A DNA stretch of 64,000 nucleotides from NCBI RefSeq assembly GCF_000276665.1, contig NW_004955417.1:23306321-23370320 (forward strand), read 5' to 3'. Below are positions 1-12,039 of this stretch, in pieces. This stretch comes from Chinchilla lanigera (taxonomy: Eukaryota > Chordata > Mammalia > Rodentia > Chinchillidae). The notes beneath the pieces are model-generated. The model ran no database searches. It saw only the letters and a list, made by a program, of their open reading frames with translations, and was not told the origin of the DNA. The stretch's first letter is position 1. The number at the start of each line of letters is the position of its first letter. Made by a program: the position numbers and the translations under genes.

Positions 1-319
1 ATCGTCCTCAAAGATGACTCCAAAAATACATCTGACAGCTTGTGGCTGAGGAAATCAGTCAGCCTTTAGGAGTGGGAGGAGTCAGGTGGAGGGATCATTT
101 TCTCTGAATTATTAGTTCTGTAGAAAGATATTATATGATAACCCCATGTGGAGAATCCTTCCTCTTACTTGCTGAGTTTTAAAAATATCTCCTCAAAATA
201 TACTCCAAGGATACTTTGCTTCATTCTCCAGAATTTGCAGGTATTTATTTGATGTTCTGAATACATAATTTTCACATAGATGATACACTGCAGAATCAGT
301 AGTAATTCTTATGAAAAAA
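1..319. other. Unassigned sequence
   Basis: I see no gene, recognisable repeat or RNA here. The composition is ordinary AT-rich mammalian non-coding DNA. Confidence 0.5.
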
Positions 320-960
320 TACACTACAGGGGGCCATTTTGAAACACTAGGCAGAGGGGCCATTTTGAAACGCTAGGTCAAACATAAAAGAGGATCTGTT
401 TCACAGAACCAGGTAATGTGGTGCAGACCAATGGCCCACGTTTCTCAAGTGACACATATACCGAGGTAACGTATCCAAAAGACTGTGCCAAACGCAAACC
501 AAAATATAAGCACAAATCTCTGCGAAAGGAGCTTTTGCTCAGGATTAAAGAATGGGATTGCAATCTGGACCACGTATGGCACAGGCTAGGGCGACATCTG
601 GTATATCCAGGGCACAAGGGAAAGGTTGAAGGGCTTTATTTGCTCTCAAAATTCTATACAAATTACTTTGCATGAACATTTATTGGCAGCTTGGGAGAGG
701 TGGCAAGCTCTAACGGGCCGGTGACAGCAGTTACTGAATAAAGCTGGTCCTAAGGTTATAATTGCCAATGCTGACATCCGTGGCCAGGTAAACATAGTCT
801 CAAAAACATGGCAGATTATTTCTTTGGACTGGCTCTGTGTGATAGCTCCTGGACAGGCTTCAAGACAGGAGCAATGCCCCTTCCTTCCTATGGTCCCCCT
901 CCTGCACTTTAGTGGGATGTGACAGGGATGACTCCATTATGCATAATAAATTTTCACAGC
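320..960 (+). repeat. Unclassified LTR-like block
   Basis: A moderately CpG-containing block that differs in texture from its AT-rich flanks. It opens with two near-identical 22-bp units (ggggccattttgaaac plus ctagg, at 330-351 and 356-377, period 26 bp). An AATAAA lies near 739 in a context resembling an LTR polyadenylation region. An 85-codon frame at 418-675 has no recognisable domain. I infer a solo LTR or a piece of an endogenous retrovirus, but I cannot name the family and the ends are guesses. Confidence 0.3.
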
Positions 961-1100
961 TTATAAGACAATATATTCTCCTCTGCCTCTTTTTGTGCTT
1001 GACTGACTAATGGCTTACCAATCCAGCTGACCAAAAGCAAAACTGAAATCATATTTGTCTCTACCTGTAGCAAGTATGTCTGATTCATCAGATTCTGATT

Positions 1101-1263
1101 TTCTCTCTCTCTCTCACTCTCTCTTCATCCCTCCCTCTCTGTCTCTGACTCTGTCTCTGTCTCCATCTCTCTCTCTCTCTCTTCTCTCTCTCTCTGTCTC
1201 TCTCTCATTCTGTCTGTCACTGTCTCTGTCTCTGTCTCTCTGTCTCTCTGTCTCTCTCTCTCC
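1101..1263. repeat. (TC)n / TCTG simple repeat
   Basis: About 160 bp of nearly pure pyrimidine on the + strand, made of CT dinucleotides with interspersed CTGT units. The reading frames across it on both strands are low-complexity artefacts. Confidence 0.95.
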
Positions 1264-2190
1264 TGCCAGTTTCAGGTAGTAAGCCACCATCTCACAAGCT
1301 AGCTCATTCAATTCTTGGATAGCTGTAACACTAACAAAGATAAAGTCCTAACTTGATCATTCAAAATGGTACTTAATTTATGTCATGAACTTCCACTGGT
1401 GTATTTTCCATATGATATTCATGCAATATGCTGAGAAAATTATAGACAAGATATGATTCAGAGCAGAACTTGCAATGCATCACTGAAGATTTGCATGTTA
1501 ATCTGTACACTCTGGGTATAGTCATTGTAAGAAGCCTTGAGTTATATCTTGACACATATTTCAGTGGTTCTCCACCACCACCACCACCAGTGATAAAGTG
1601 GAGCCTGTGAACTGGTGTTGAACTGAAAATTGTTTATTTTTATTCTGAAGCAAAATAAACAGAAATCAAAAGCAATCATGCAATTACTTAAAGGGGTTTA
1701 ATGTCAGTTTAGTCTCATAATGAAGCATTTGGCCAGCATTTTGTATATCTTCATTTCCTTTCCTAATTATTCATCTTGAAGGAGTTTTTAAAAATTGGTC
1801 TGTGATAGAATATATTTCTTCAAAAAATAGGTCTTCTACAGAAATACTCTGGGAAATGCTAACTATGGGAGAAGCTATCTTTGGGAGAAGGTAGCAGCTC
1901 CTTGATCTCCAGGGTCATCTGGGCCCTGGTCCCGCCCAGATCTCAGCAACACCACCTGCCACTCCCTCGGCCCTCCCCAGTGCCCAAGTCTTGCCCTGTA
2001 AAATCATAACAATCACTTACTAACACTGGGCCCCTGCATTCTTGCTGTGCATAGTCTCCACTGGCTGCTAAATTTCTACTCATTAATTGATCCCAACTTT
2101 TCTGTATGAGTCAGGGCCCCAAGTGACAAACACACAACACAAATCATTTAAACTGGGAAGAGCTCATGGGCAAAAGTGGAGTTAGCTTCA
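1264..2190. other. Unassigned sequence
   Basis: No gene or clear repeat. It holds a short (CCA)n run at about 1572-1589 and a GC-richer patch around 1890-1990. Confidence 0.45.
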
Positions 2191-2194
2191 GCTT

Positions 2195-2322
2195 AGCAGG
2201 ATGCTCTCTCTCTCCCTCTTTCTCATTCTGTCTCCTTCTCTCTTCCTTCATCCTTCCCCCAATTCAGTTTGTCTGCCTTCTCTCAACTCTTTTTTTTTTT
2301 ATTATTATTTTTTATTGCAGAC
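2195..2322. repeat. Pyrimidine-rich low-complexity tract
   Basis: A CT/CCTT-rich run followed by a T stretch and ATT units. The sequence ending in cag near 2267 resembles a splice acceptor, but pyrimidine tracts produce such matches by chance. Confidence 0.7.
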
Positions 2323-2943
2323 AGAGTTGCAGCACTGAGCAGGAGATGCTGTCGGACCCAACTTAAGAGGGCAACAGAGCAGAAATGATGTCTTCCTTGG
2401 TCTCAGATAAAATCATCTAAGGAAAACTCTAATCAGTCTCCATCAGCTCATTTGATTTTTGACCTTTGGGCAAATTTTCATGGTGAAGAAAGGAGGACAT
2501 CCTTTGTAATCGGTCCTTTATAGCTCCACCTGCAAGATCATTGTAAAATGCAAGTGCAATTCCATCTACCTGCTTCTGTAAGACCTCTCTTTCTCCTTTG
2601 TCTGTAAGGAAAAAAACTTAAGATATTTGCTATTTCCCATCACATCTACTGCTGGAGTAAACAATGCACTTATTGCCTGCCTTTGTGTCTTTCACATACT
2701 AAAATGTCCCTGCCTACCAGTCCTGGGGGAAATCCCTAAAAATCTCTTAAAATGAACTGAGATATAGCCTTCTGGGAAAATTTTTTCAGATTATCCTTAA
2801 ATAAAGCTATTACCTACTAGCTGAGACTCTTTCTCACATCGTATGCTTTTGCTAGTGCTCTTGTAACACTTTTCTACTAACGTGTTCTTTTGTCCTAACA
2901 CGTTTTCTACTAAATACTTTGAGTTTCTTCCCATTGCCTAAGG
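2323..2943. other. Unassigned sequence
   Basis: I see no gene or confident repeat in this stretch. Confidence 0.45.
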
Positions 2944-3194
2944 CAGTGGTGGAGAACCTATGACACTCATGCTGCAGTGAGCATGCAGAGCTCTGTTGGC
3001 ACTTGAGCCCAGTCATCTCAGCTGCTGAGCACTGGATAACAGTTGTTTGTTTTTTTAAACTAAAGCCTCCATATTTGGGTTTAATTGCCATATTGGCACT
3101 CTGCAATAAATATGTAGGTTTGGGGTGCAGTTTAGGCACTTGCGGTTTAGGTTTGGATTGCAGTTTAGGCACTCTAAAAGTTTAACCATCACTG
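2944..3194. mobile_element. hAT-type non-autonomous DNA transposon (MITE)
   Basis: A 251-bp unit starts cagtggtggagaacctatg and ends aaaagtttaaccatcactg, so the ends are imperfect inverted repeats (CAGTGGTGG... against CAGTGATGG...). Ends of the form CAGTG and this size fit a hAT MITE. Inside are a subterminal gcagtttaggcac motif repeated twice about 28 bp apart and a T-rich middle. No transposase remains. The flanking 8 bp (gcctaagg and aaataaca) do not match, so the target duplication has decayed or an end is shifted. It resembles a hAT MITE family I remember from bats and other mammals, but the name needs a database search. Confidence 0.6.
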
Positions 3195-3199
3195 AAATA

Positions 3200-3333
3200 A
3201 CATTTAGCCCATAGTGGATGCTCAATTTGAAAGAAACCATAGCATAGAATTGTAGAGAACTTACCAGTGCACTCTCAGAGACTCACACAGTGCTTAACAC
3301 ATAGTGACTGCTAACTGAATCAGCACTGAGGAT
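3200..3333 (+). repeat. Possible L2/MIR 3'-tail fragment
   Basis: Two phrases resemble the end of L2/MIR consensus sequences (cccatagtggatgctcaat at 3207 and gtgcttaacacatagtgactg near 3291). The fragment is short and diverged. Confidence 0.3.
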
Positions 3334-3650
3334 TGTATTACCTGCATTTCCCATTGCTGGAACAAAACACCTGGCACCCATAACTTGAAGAGATGTTTAT
3401 TTGGTTCACAGTTTCAGGAGATTCAGTCTATGGTCAGCTGGGTCTAAGATGGAACCATCATGGTGGAAGAACATGGCCAAAGACGCTACTTACTTCATGG
3501 CAACCAGGAACAGAGCACAAAAACAGTGCTAGAAAGAAGGGCTCAGACACCAGATATATTACCCGAGATCATGCCTCCATGACCTACTCAGACACACCCA
3601 GAAATGTGCTTTATGTTCATTAGCTGGGTATTTCTTAATCCAATCAATTA
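3334..3650 (-). mobile_element. MaLR/ERVL-type solo LTR, antisense
   Basis: The segment reads as the reverse complement of a mammalian MaLR LTR. It begins tgtatta, followed by ttgctggaacaaaacacctgg, gtttatttggttcacagtttcagg, atggtggaagaacatgg and cagacacaccca, in the order seen in antisense LTRs of this type. No retroviral coding sequence adjoins it. The right end is uncertain. Confidence 0.6.
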
Positions 3651-5064
3651 ACAGCCACAAAAATGAATAGCTAAACAACTGAATAAACAAATTGGGTAAA
3701 AATATGTACAGAGGAAGCACCCTTGATAATGGGGCAGTGTGCCAAGACACAATCTGGTAAAAAGAGTTGGCTGGTATTGTGGGCTGTGTGGGCCTTATCT
3801 TTGTACCTTCCTTCTCTACAATGTGTACAACTTGTTGGGTGCAAAACAAGGGAACAGGTGCTATTTAACTTACAGTGGGCCTGGAGCCATAGACTGAGGC
3901 TCAGAGCTTTGGCTGAGTTCTATTGAGTCTTTGGTAACCACAGGTCAACTCATACCCCTTGCAACACTTGGGATATGGAAGACAGGGATCTTCTACTCCA
4001 TTCCCCTGGATAAATACAAGGAAACATCCATCACTACAAGAGCCTTCTGCACAGATTCTCATGAGGCATAAACAGCCAGCTAATGATGTAGCTCTGCAGA
4101 GACAGGCGCTGCAGGAAGAGTGTATATCTTGTATATGGGGTTGGATTGGACTGGGCAGCAAGAAAGAGAGGGGGACCGCTGAGACTCATATCGTGAATAA
4201 TAATAAAGTCAGTTCATGATAACCATTGCCGTGGTGAGGAGCTGTTTCTGTCTCTCTAGAGCGTACATAACTTATCATTAGTTGTCATTTCCACAGTGTC
4301 AGGCTGACACAACCCGAGCAGTCATTAACATCTCAAAGCTGCACACATGGAAGAGCGATACCTTAGCTGTTTATTTCTGCTCAGTGAGAGCTAGCAATGA
4401 TCCCTCAGGTCCTTCTTGGCAGGGATTTCGTGCCACCATCGGAAACAGGAAGTCAGTTATATTTGGATTATGGCCTTGAAGTGTCTTAGTGGAAAAGATG
4501 CCACAATCTGATTAGAAATAATTACTTTCAGAAGAGTTTCTTAAAGTCTGATATTTTCATTATTACTGAATATCCTTGTATAAAAATACTTGACAACTAT
4601 TTTGTCAGTCTCCTGTAAAGTCCCTTGGAAAAAGTTTCTATCAGTTTGACGCCGATCAATGCATATACATACAGAGCTGTTCCAAAATGTGTTTTGTGTT
4701 TTAGGTGATCATGTGCAAGAATACACTAGAATGTTGTGATCCCTGGGACGGAATCCCATAGGAATAGAAATAACTTGGACAAATTAATTTTACTATTATT
4801 ATTCATTAAAAAACGATGACTATAATTATGACATTGGACTATACCAATAGGATCCAACCTCCTACATTGCCTAACAAATAGTAAACGGTCAAAATCACTA
4901 AGCATTTAAAAAAAAACAAATGAGTTAACTACTGTAGACCTGTGAGTACATGACTATAAATACAAAGGCTGGAGTGAAATCCTGAGAAATATAGGAAATT
5001 CAATAAATGCTCTATTTTCTCTCAAATATTCACTGGTTTTCAAATACATCAGCGGCTCAGCCTC
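3651..5064. other. Unassigned, mostly unique sequence
   Basis: No gene recognised. A 65-codon frame at 4282-4479 follows an AG-terminated pyrimidine-poor stretch; it is discussed under rejected items. No confident repeat. Confidence 0.45.
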
Positions 5065-5345
5065 CATTGTCTTGGTCCACACATTGCTCTTGCTGCCTGG
5101 AATGACCTCCTCCACATATCCATATAATAAATTCCTGTACCATTTATACTCCTCCCCGCCCTAATGGCAGAATGTGTCATTCTCCCCTGCACGCCACACT
5201 GTAAGTTGCAGATCCCAGTCCATGTTGATTCCTGACCACACTCTAGTGATGTCTGCATCGTGAACTTCATCCTCCTCCCAAGGCCAGAGGTGCATCTCTC
5301 ACCTTTGTATTTCCGGTGCTTGCCTATGGATAGGACTCAATGCAT
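5065..5345 (+). mobile_element. L2 LINE, 3' end
   Basis: Typical L2 3' UTR phrases appear in order: tgctgcctggaatgacctcctcc, then a long gap with ctcctcccaaggccag, then cacctttgtatttccggtgcttgcc and a final ggactcaatgcatgtttattt. This is a diverged old fragment with no coding capacity. Confidence 0.65.
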
Positions 5346-5759
5346 GTTTATTTTTAAAAAATGTTTCACTATAGACAAGAATAAGATTTGTATACAGCCA
5401 GAACTGATACACTGAAAGTAACAGCACTTTGCCTCAAATCTAAAATATTTAAAAACACCTAGCACTTGCCTCTGAAATCCTGGGAAAACTTATACCTGGT
5501 TTTACGTAATGCCAGCACCTGTGTTCTTGCCCCCAAGTCCCAAGGTGCAGCAGGGGCCACGGAACATCCTGATGCCAGGAGAGGAAGCTCCTGAGAGAGG
5601 CAGCTTGTCCTAATACTTGCAAGTGCCAGGGAGGAAGCTGGCCTAGAAAGGTTGTAACGGAAGCAGAGAGAAGGAAGTAAAACTTCTTCCCTTTAGGCTC
5701 TACTCTGCCCGGATGTCCGGGGTCGCTGGCACACAGGAGAGCTTGCTTTGATGTTTCAC
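5346..5759. other. Unassigned sequence
   Basis: No gene or repeat that I can name. Confidence 0.4.
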
Positions 5760-5900
5760 TGGGTCACTCTCCACAGCTGGCACACGCGAGCCATTCTGAA
5801 CAGAGACTACAGACTCTGCAAGGGGAATTTAAGTTTTGCTTCCCACCACAGTCAGGCACAGAGCAGATATGCAATAAATACTTAATGAACAAAGAATACG
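5760..5900 (+). mobile_element. Probable L2 3'-tail fragment
   Basis: The closing phrase aggcacagagcagatatgcaataaatacttaatgaac matches the normal L2 tail pattern (a hit of the form ...gtgctcaataaatatttgttgaat). Confidence 0.45.
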
Positions 5901-7794
5901 AAGCCAAAGCAATTATACTGCTGGAGTGAAGCTTCCAGCTCTCTCCAGGAAGTGGAGGGATCTCACACTTTTTTAAAAGACACAGTGGACTAAATCCAAG
6001 CAGCAATTTTGTTTCAGTCTCAGAACAATATTTTACATATATTTTAGCGGTTTTGACAGTGTTACTTTTGAGCAGACTTTCAATGAATCCACAAAATTGA
6101 ACATATTAAAAGTAAAACATCCACAATAAAACAAGAAGATCCAGATGTCCAGAATCATGTACACAGGGGTGGTGTGATTGGTGTCATCACTAGATATAGA
6201 TATCTTGCTTTTTTAAGGATCCACCAGAAGTATCAGTTCTTCTGTTTAATCCTCCTATAGCTCAGTTCTATACATACACAACAAATAAATTCTCTTTTAA
6301 AGTGACATCAGTGTAAATTTTCAGTTAATAAGCTTATTGTCAACTGACACTTCCAGCAAACTTGCTCTACTCTTTACCATGTTTCATCTTGGTATAGCAC
6401 GGTTATTTTTTAAATAGAAACTTTAGGACCTACTTTGGTTTACCAGTGATGGAAAAGCATTTTGATATCGTTCACTTTTTCAAGAGATCCAACTTCTCTC
6501 TATGACTTCACACTTTTACTTGAGCTTATTTTTACCTCCGACTTCTCAAGCATCAGGAGGGAGGTGAATGCAGAACTTCACTGAAGGAATGCTTCTTATT
6601 CGGAGTCTTATCCCCGACATTCTCTCTGGCATAAAGGAGCTCTCTAAAAGGTCCCTTAAATACTTCAAATCTCCAGGCAGTGCTACTTTAATGTCTTTTA
6701 AAGTCTGAAAAGCCTTTCCCCGCTGGCTGTCCCCGCCGCACCCCCGAGTGGCTTTGCTGAACTGCATGGCATCTCTGCTGCTCCTGTCTTTGATCTTGCA
6801 CGCAGTGAACTGCAGTCCTTGGGCCCTGGACTAAAGACAACTCCCAGCACTTACATAAAGTCTACTTTGAGCACTCTGCCAAGGACTTGGGAGACACTTT
6901 TTTTCAAAGAAACAAATACATTTGGTTTCCAGAGTTAGCAGGAGGGCAGGTCCACTTTCTTTTATTTTTTTCTTTTCTTTACTTCTCTGCCTGTTCTTTG
7001 TCTCAACCTGAGATGTAGCTAATTATACACAGGCACTGGGGGGGGCCTGTCTCCAAAATCACTTCTTCACTCAGACTGTACGTCAGGAAGAAATCTAGGT
7101 CAGCGTTATCTTCCAGAAATGCAAGTTAATGGAATAGCCTCTGCCTCCTTGTTGGGGCTAACAAGCCTTAAAATGTGGCAGCAAAGGAAGAAATGCTGCT
7201 CACAGGCTCACAACTGGTGAAAATGTATTCCTTCTCAGACGGTAGAAATCGATTTTCTGAGGCCTTGCAGTGTCCCGAAATGCTGCCGATGTTAAATCCC
7301 TGAAGTGTCTACATAGAACAAGCCGATCTGAGTGCCAGGATCGAACTGCTGTTGGTGCTGGAGATAATCAGAGCAGCTGCTTTGCCAACAGCAGCTTGGC
7401 AGTCAGTTCTAGCACAGGACCTGAGCTCAATAGCCTGCCTCGGTGCAAATACAGTCTGTGTTACTAGAGTTCCTCCATGGACCAGGGTTGGCCAACATCT
7501 AAGTCTATAAAGGCAAGTGTCTGTGGAATTCAGTGCAGCCTAGGTAGAAATCAGTTCACATAAGAATGAACGGAAGTGCAATCATCAGTAACGTATTTCT
7601 ACCTACTGGCATCTGACCCACTCTGCCAGGTCTCCCTGTCCCAGCAGGACATCACTCTACAGTTCTCCTGACCTCATGTTACATTTCAAAATTGCATACA
7701 TTTTAAATAATTAATTCCCCACATGGGTATTGTGTACCCCATGCTCTACTACTGAGAGTTTTACAAATAATCTTTCCGTTTTTCATTTGTAAGA
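5901..7794. other. Quiet, repeat-sparse sequence
   Basis: Nearly 1.9 kb with no confident repeat and no convincing exon. A G8 run lies near 7039. A 73-codon minus-strand frame at 6546-6767 has no recognisable domain. Confidence 0.45.
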
Positions 7795-8480
7795 AACATA
7801 TTTATTGAGCACCTGTCAATTACTTTAAGCCCTGGTGATCAAGTTTCACAGAGGTTCTGTGCTAGGGTGGAGACACGGATAATATTCATGTGTGATTCAT
7901 TAATTCACTCCAGAAAATAAATGATAATAAAAATAGCCTCGAGTAAGATGTTGTTGAGAGAGGCAGGTAGTGGAGGTGTTCAAGGAAAGCTCTAAACAAC
8001 CACATGAATTATCAGGGACACGAGTGACGCAGAAATGCGAGCAGAGACATTTCTAAGCAGACAGAACGAGAAGGCCCAAAGCCCTTACTTAGCTCACATT
8101 TGGTGCCTTTCAGAAATGTCCAGAAGCAAGTGAGGAGGAAAAGTGATGAGAGATGAGGTCAAACAGAAAGTCAGGGATCTGGTCACGTACAGCCCTAGAG
8201 CCCGTGGTATGGAGTTTGCATTGTACTTATTTATAGGACAGCAAGGACCCTTCTTGTGCATCATATATGCCACCCCACTGATTGTTGAGTGAAGAATAGA
8301 TGGTAGGAGCTCTGTGTAGAAAGAAAGAGACAGGAGGCTCTGGCAACAGCTCAGGTTACAAAGCATGCCAGGGCAGGAAGGTGGGCTTGGGGCACATTTG
8401 CAGGTACAGCTACTGAGATATGCTCATTTGCTCATTCCGTAATTCTTTGAGATGAAAGGATGGAGAGGGTGGGGCAGAGG
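7795..8480 (-). mobile_element. L2 LINE fragment, antisense
   Basis: Reads as the reverse complement of an L2 3' region: it begins catatttattgagcacctgtc, then has sequences corresponding to the usual antisense L2 order (agaaggcccaaagc; gatgagaggtcaaa-type; cctagagcccgtggtatggagtttgcatt). The match is diverged. The minus-strand frame at 8094-8366 lies inside it and is not a host gene. Confidence 0.6.
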
Positions 8481-9069
8481 TATGAGGCATTTGAAGGTGG
8501 ATTTAATAAGTTCACTTAGTAATAATCCAGGGAAGTAGACAAATCAGAGCTGATAGGGAAATCAGCCTCTATTGCAAATTCGAGAGGAACTAGAGCAATT
8601 AAGTATAGAATTCAGGCTAAAACAGCTCATGACTTCAGTTACCACCTGGAAATGTGCAAGGGAAGTTTTCATTCTCGCTGGTTCTTGCAAATAAATACCC
8701 ATGATCCTGTTATTCCCAGTGTTTCCACACCAGGAAAGACTCAGATACTCCACGTTTGTTTCTTACTTGTTTAAAAAGTTCATGTCACTGTTTGATGTTT
8801 GCGTGTCTCGCATCACTGCTGATGAGTCACCAGAAAAGAGAGTGCTTTACAAACTTCTATAGCTACCTGTGCTGCTCTGTACTGACAAGGAGAGAATGCT
8901 GTTGGCAAAATCTGATGCAGCCGGCTGTTTGTTTTCTTGGAGAACCCGAAGGTGAATATAAATAATTTAAAACAGCTTTTATGATCTGTCAGTAGCTGGG
9001 TGACAAAATTAAAGGAATCTTGCTAACACTGAAGAGGGAGAATGATAAAAGAATTTGAAGGAAAACATA
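8481..9069. other. Unassigned sequence
   Basis: No gene or confident repeat. Confidence 0.4.
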
Positions 9070-9430
9070 AAATTTGATTTGTCAGGACACATTTATTGAG
9101 CACTCAGCATGCACAAACCATGAAAAAAGGAGTAAAAATCTATATGTACTGAGTACTTTACCTATATACACTTGAGTGTGGAAAGATAATGCAATAGTAA
9201 AATTCTTGCCATCCTTTTGTACAGGAGGAAATGAACAGGTTTAGAGGGGGTAGAGAACTTGTTCTTCGTCCTATTGGCCTTGATTCACACCTGCTTGATT
9301 TCAGGGTCATTCTCTCAGGGACCTTGGTATCACCCTTCAGGCGCTCATTAATCTAGTGGTGCAAGAGAAAGACACGCTGATAACATTCAGAAGTGATTTA
9401 GGGTCATCAAGCAAAGTTACCTAGAAGGGC
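9070..9430 (-). mobile_element. MIR/L2 fragments, antisense
   Basis: Starts cacatttattgagcactcagc, the antisense signature of MIR/L2 tails. A MIR-like stretch (gtacaggaggaaatgaacaggttt) follows, then an L2-like one (cattaatctagtggtgcaag...acacgctgataac). The border between the two is unclear. Confidence 0.5.
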
Positions 9431-9539
9431 TGTCACATGGCTGGGATTGGAAGGAAATATATGATATAAATAAGAGGGGATATTATAAAACTGAGAACTC
9501 CAGGCTATTGTACAATTACCTTACTCTGGATTGCCAAGA

Positions 9540-9790
9540 AAAAAAGTTCACATATTTATTTTATTTATCACATTTATATATTGTACAGCTTGCATATAGG
9601 ATATGTAAAATAATAAAAATACTATATAATGCATAAGATACAAGTTTCATATAATTTGCTTCAAGTATATAATCAGCTTTATATATAGCTTTATAACATA
9701 ATCACATTTTTATATTTATGGCATATGGTATGTCAATGTTTTTATATTTTAATGTATATATTATATAAATGTTACACATATCTTTTTTTA
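9540..9790. repeat. AT-rich low-complexity stretch
   Basis: About 250 bp dominated by A and T with many tata/atat words and no consistent period. Confidence 0.75.
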
Positions 9791-9954
9791 TTGGAGTTGA
9801 CAGGTTTTCTTAGTTTCAATGTTGTGTAACAAAATATCTGACTGAAAATCTGGTGTCAGAAATTTCCATAATTGTTGTCTGTTCCCTTGATTTCTCAGTG
9901 TGTCATGTTTTTCCTCTAGACCAGAAAAGGGCTGGAATCAAGATTTCTGGATCC

Positions 9955-10860
9955 TGCATAGACATTTCTCAAAGAAAACAAACAACAGCATACAAATGAC
10001 CAACAGTTTTATGAAAAAATATTTGACACCACTAATCGTCAAAGAAGTGCAAATTAAAACACAGTGAGGTATCACCTCACAAACGTTAAAATGGCTGTTA
10101 TCAAAGAGAGAGGAACTATCAAGTGTTGGTGAGATTACTGAGAAAGGAAACCCTATGCACTGTTGCCGGGGATGTAAATCAGTATAACCATTTGGGAAAA
10201 TAACATGGCGGTCTCATAAAAATTCAAAATGGTTTATAATATTTACCAGTGTTTCCACAATGAGCAGACTATTAGAAAAGCATTTCTTTAATCTAGTGCT
10301 TCCCATTTGTCTGTAGATTATTAGTTGTAGATAGCAGAATTATTGAGGAATGGACTAAAGCGAATGAGAACTGGAGAATGGGAACTAGACCTATATTTAG
10401 AATAATGATTTGAGAGTAAAGTACAAAAGTTGAAGCCAGTAAAAGAAAGAATGGATTTTAAAGACGTTAATTTAAATTATACACATTTGGGCCAAATATC
10501 ATGCAGAGAGAGCTGCTCTTGACCTCTCCCTACCCGCCCCCTACACACACTTTCTCTTTCAGAGAAATTTATTTAATTTTCTTAGTTAGTTTGATTTATT
10601 TTTTCCAAGAATTTCTCTATTGGAACAAAAGACATTTATTTGTCCATAACTGTGTTTCTCACTTACACATGGATTCTAAAAAGTTGAACTTAGGTACGGA
10701 GAGCAGAACAGTAGTCACCAGGTATCCGTAGGTATCCAGGAAGGACCTGAGAGTTGTTGTCAAAGGATTGAAAACTTCAATTTTTGATGAGGAATGAGTT
10801 CAGATGTATTGTACAAAATTATGTGTATAGCTAATAATAAGAATAATAAGTTGTTCTTGT
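9955..10860 (+). mobile_element. Old L1 (L1M-type) 3' end, interrupted
   Basis: 9955-10245 matches the ORF2 3' end: gacatttctcaaagaaaac, caaatgaccaacag, catcact-like aatcgtcaaagaagtgcaaattaaaac, tatcacctcac and taaccatttgggaaaataacatgg. 10640-10860 matches the L1 3' UTR (cacatggattctaaaaagttg, ggagagcagaacagtagtcaccagg, ttgtacaaaattatg...gctaataataa). 10250-10615 between them is not clearly L1. All frames are broken. Confidence 0.75.
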
Positions 10861-11053
10861 TAGCCAAACATGATGGTGCATGCCTATAACCCTAGTGCTC
10901 AGGAAGGCTGAGGCAGGAGAATCAAAGGTTTGAGCCCTGCCTGGACTATTTAGCAAGTTATTGAGACCCTCTCTCAATATCACAAGTGAAAAATGGGCTG
11001 ATGATGTACCCCAATGTAAAAGCAAATAATAATAGGTTGAATCCCTAGTTCAG
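10858..11053 (+). mobile_element. B1-ID composite SINE (B4-like)
   Basis: A 7SL-like B1 head (gccaaacatgatggtgcatgcctataaccctagtgctcaggaaggctgaggcagg, diverged) is followed by a tRNA/ID-like tail (gggctgatgatgtacc...gttgaatccctagttcagc). The B1-then-ID order is that of B4-type rodent SINEs. Confidence 0.65.
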
Positions 11054-11115
11054 CAAATAATAATTATAATTATAATAATAATAAAGAAGAAGAAGTAAAA
11101 GAAGGAGAAGAAGTT
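11054..11115. repeat. (TAA)n/(GAA)n simple repeat
   Basis: TAA/ATT units grade into GAA/GAAG units; this is probably the expanded tail of the adjoining SINE. Confidence 0.85.
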
Positions 11116-11789
11116 GTAGTCTTGGTAATCACTGAAAGCAGCTTTTTCAGTGGTCTCATCATTAAAAATGGTAACTATGTCAGGTAACACATACATTAAC
11201 TAGCCATTCTACCATGTGTGTGTATTTCAAAACTTCTACGATATACATGATAAGTACATATAGCTTGCCAATTAAAATTAAATTTACTGAATGAAAGACT
11301 ATTTCTAGGAGATAGTGCAGTTAACATGTTTTACATTTTAATGGACTCATAATAATTGTACATATTCCTGGGGGTATAAGGTGGCTTGATTCAGGCATCA
11401 AAAGCTGGCCAGCATGTTCTACCACTGGTGGCTGTGTATTTTTCATGGCACTGGAGATGTGCACATAGCTTGTGTTGGATGCGTTTGCTTGTGTGCAGCC
11501 AGCCTTCCACACACTGAGCTCCCCAAGGCCAGCCCTGTGGTCTTCTCCACTTTTGACTCAATAACTGAGCATCATTTTTCTTGTATGATACTCCATTTAG
11601 GTGGCTCCATCTCAATCTTTATTGGAAACTATCACTTGAAATGTGTTTCATTCCCTGTTACTTCAAAGTAGTTAATTTCTACTTGATTAAAAAATAAATA
11701 CATAGCTCATGTCAGTTGGGGTTTGGGTTGGAATTCCTCGTTGAAATGTTGCTTAAAAGTCTTCATAATTACTACATATTTATCCTTTC
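11116..11789. other. Unassigned sequence
   Basis: No gene or confident repeat. Overlapping frames of 63-85 codons on both strands around 11320-11670 share no protein signature. Confidence 0.4.
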
Positions 11790-11925
11790 AACAAGAAATC
11801 TCAAAACAGTTTGCTAAGAAAGCTAATACTTTATATTTTAGGCTGAGGTACAAAGAGAGCAGAATCTTATTAAAGGTTAATAAATCATTCCATGATTGGA
11901 ACTTAAGCTTCTGAGCCCCAGTAAT
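11790..11925 (-). mobile_element. MIR fragment, antisense
   Basis: Antisense MIR words in order: aaagctaatactttatattttaggctgaggtacaaagagagc, then ttaaaggttaataaatc and gattggaacttaagcttctgag. Confidence 0.5.
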
Positions 11926-12039
11926 CAGGACTTTTTATATAAACCCAAAAGGGCAGGCAAAGGAAGTGCTCTTTGGAGGTTGTGTGTTCCCAGTATACTT
12001 AGCATAATCAGTTTACCTGTGTCAATTTCATTACCGTTT

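Noticed and set aside
1055..1311. Ser/Leu-rich and Arg/Glu-rich frames on opposite strands
   Set aside because: Both arise from the TC dinucleotide tract.
4282..4479. Open frame whose translation contains an SDTLAVYFCSVR stretch, resembling the DSAVYFCA end of T-cell-receptor V segments
   Set aside because: The rest of a V domain (first cysteine, conserved tryptophan, leader) is missing. The only heptamer-like word (cacagtg at 4292) is upstream, in the wrong place, and has no nonamer. Chance similarity is more likely.
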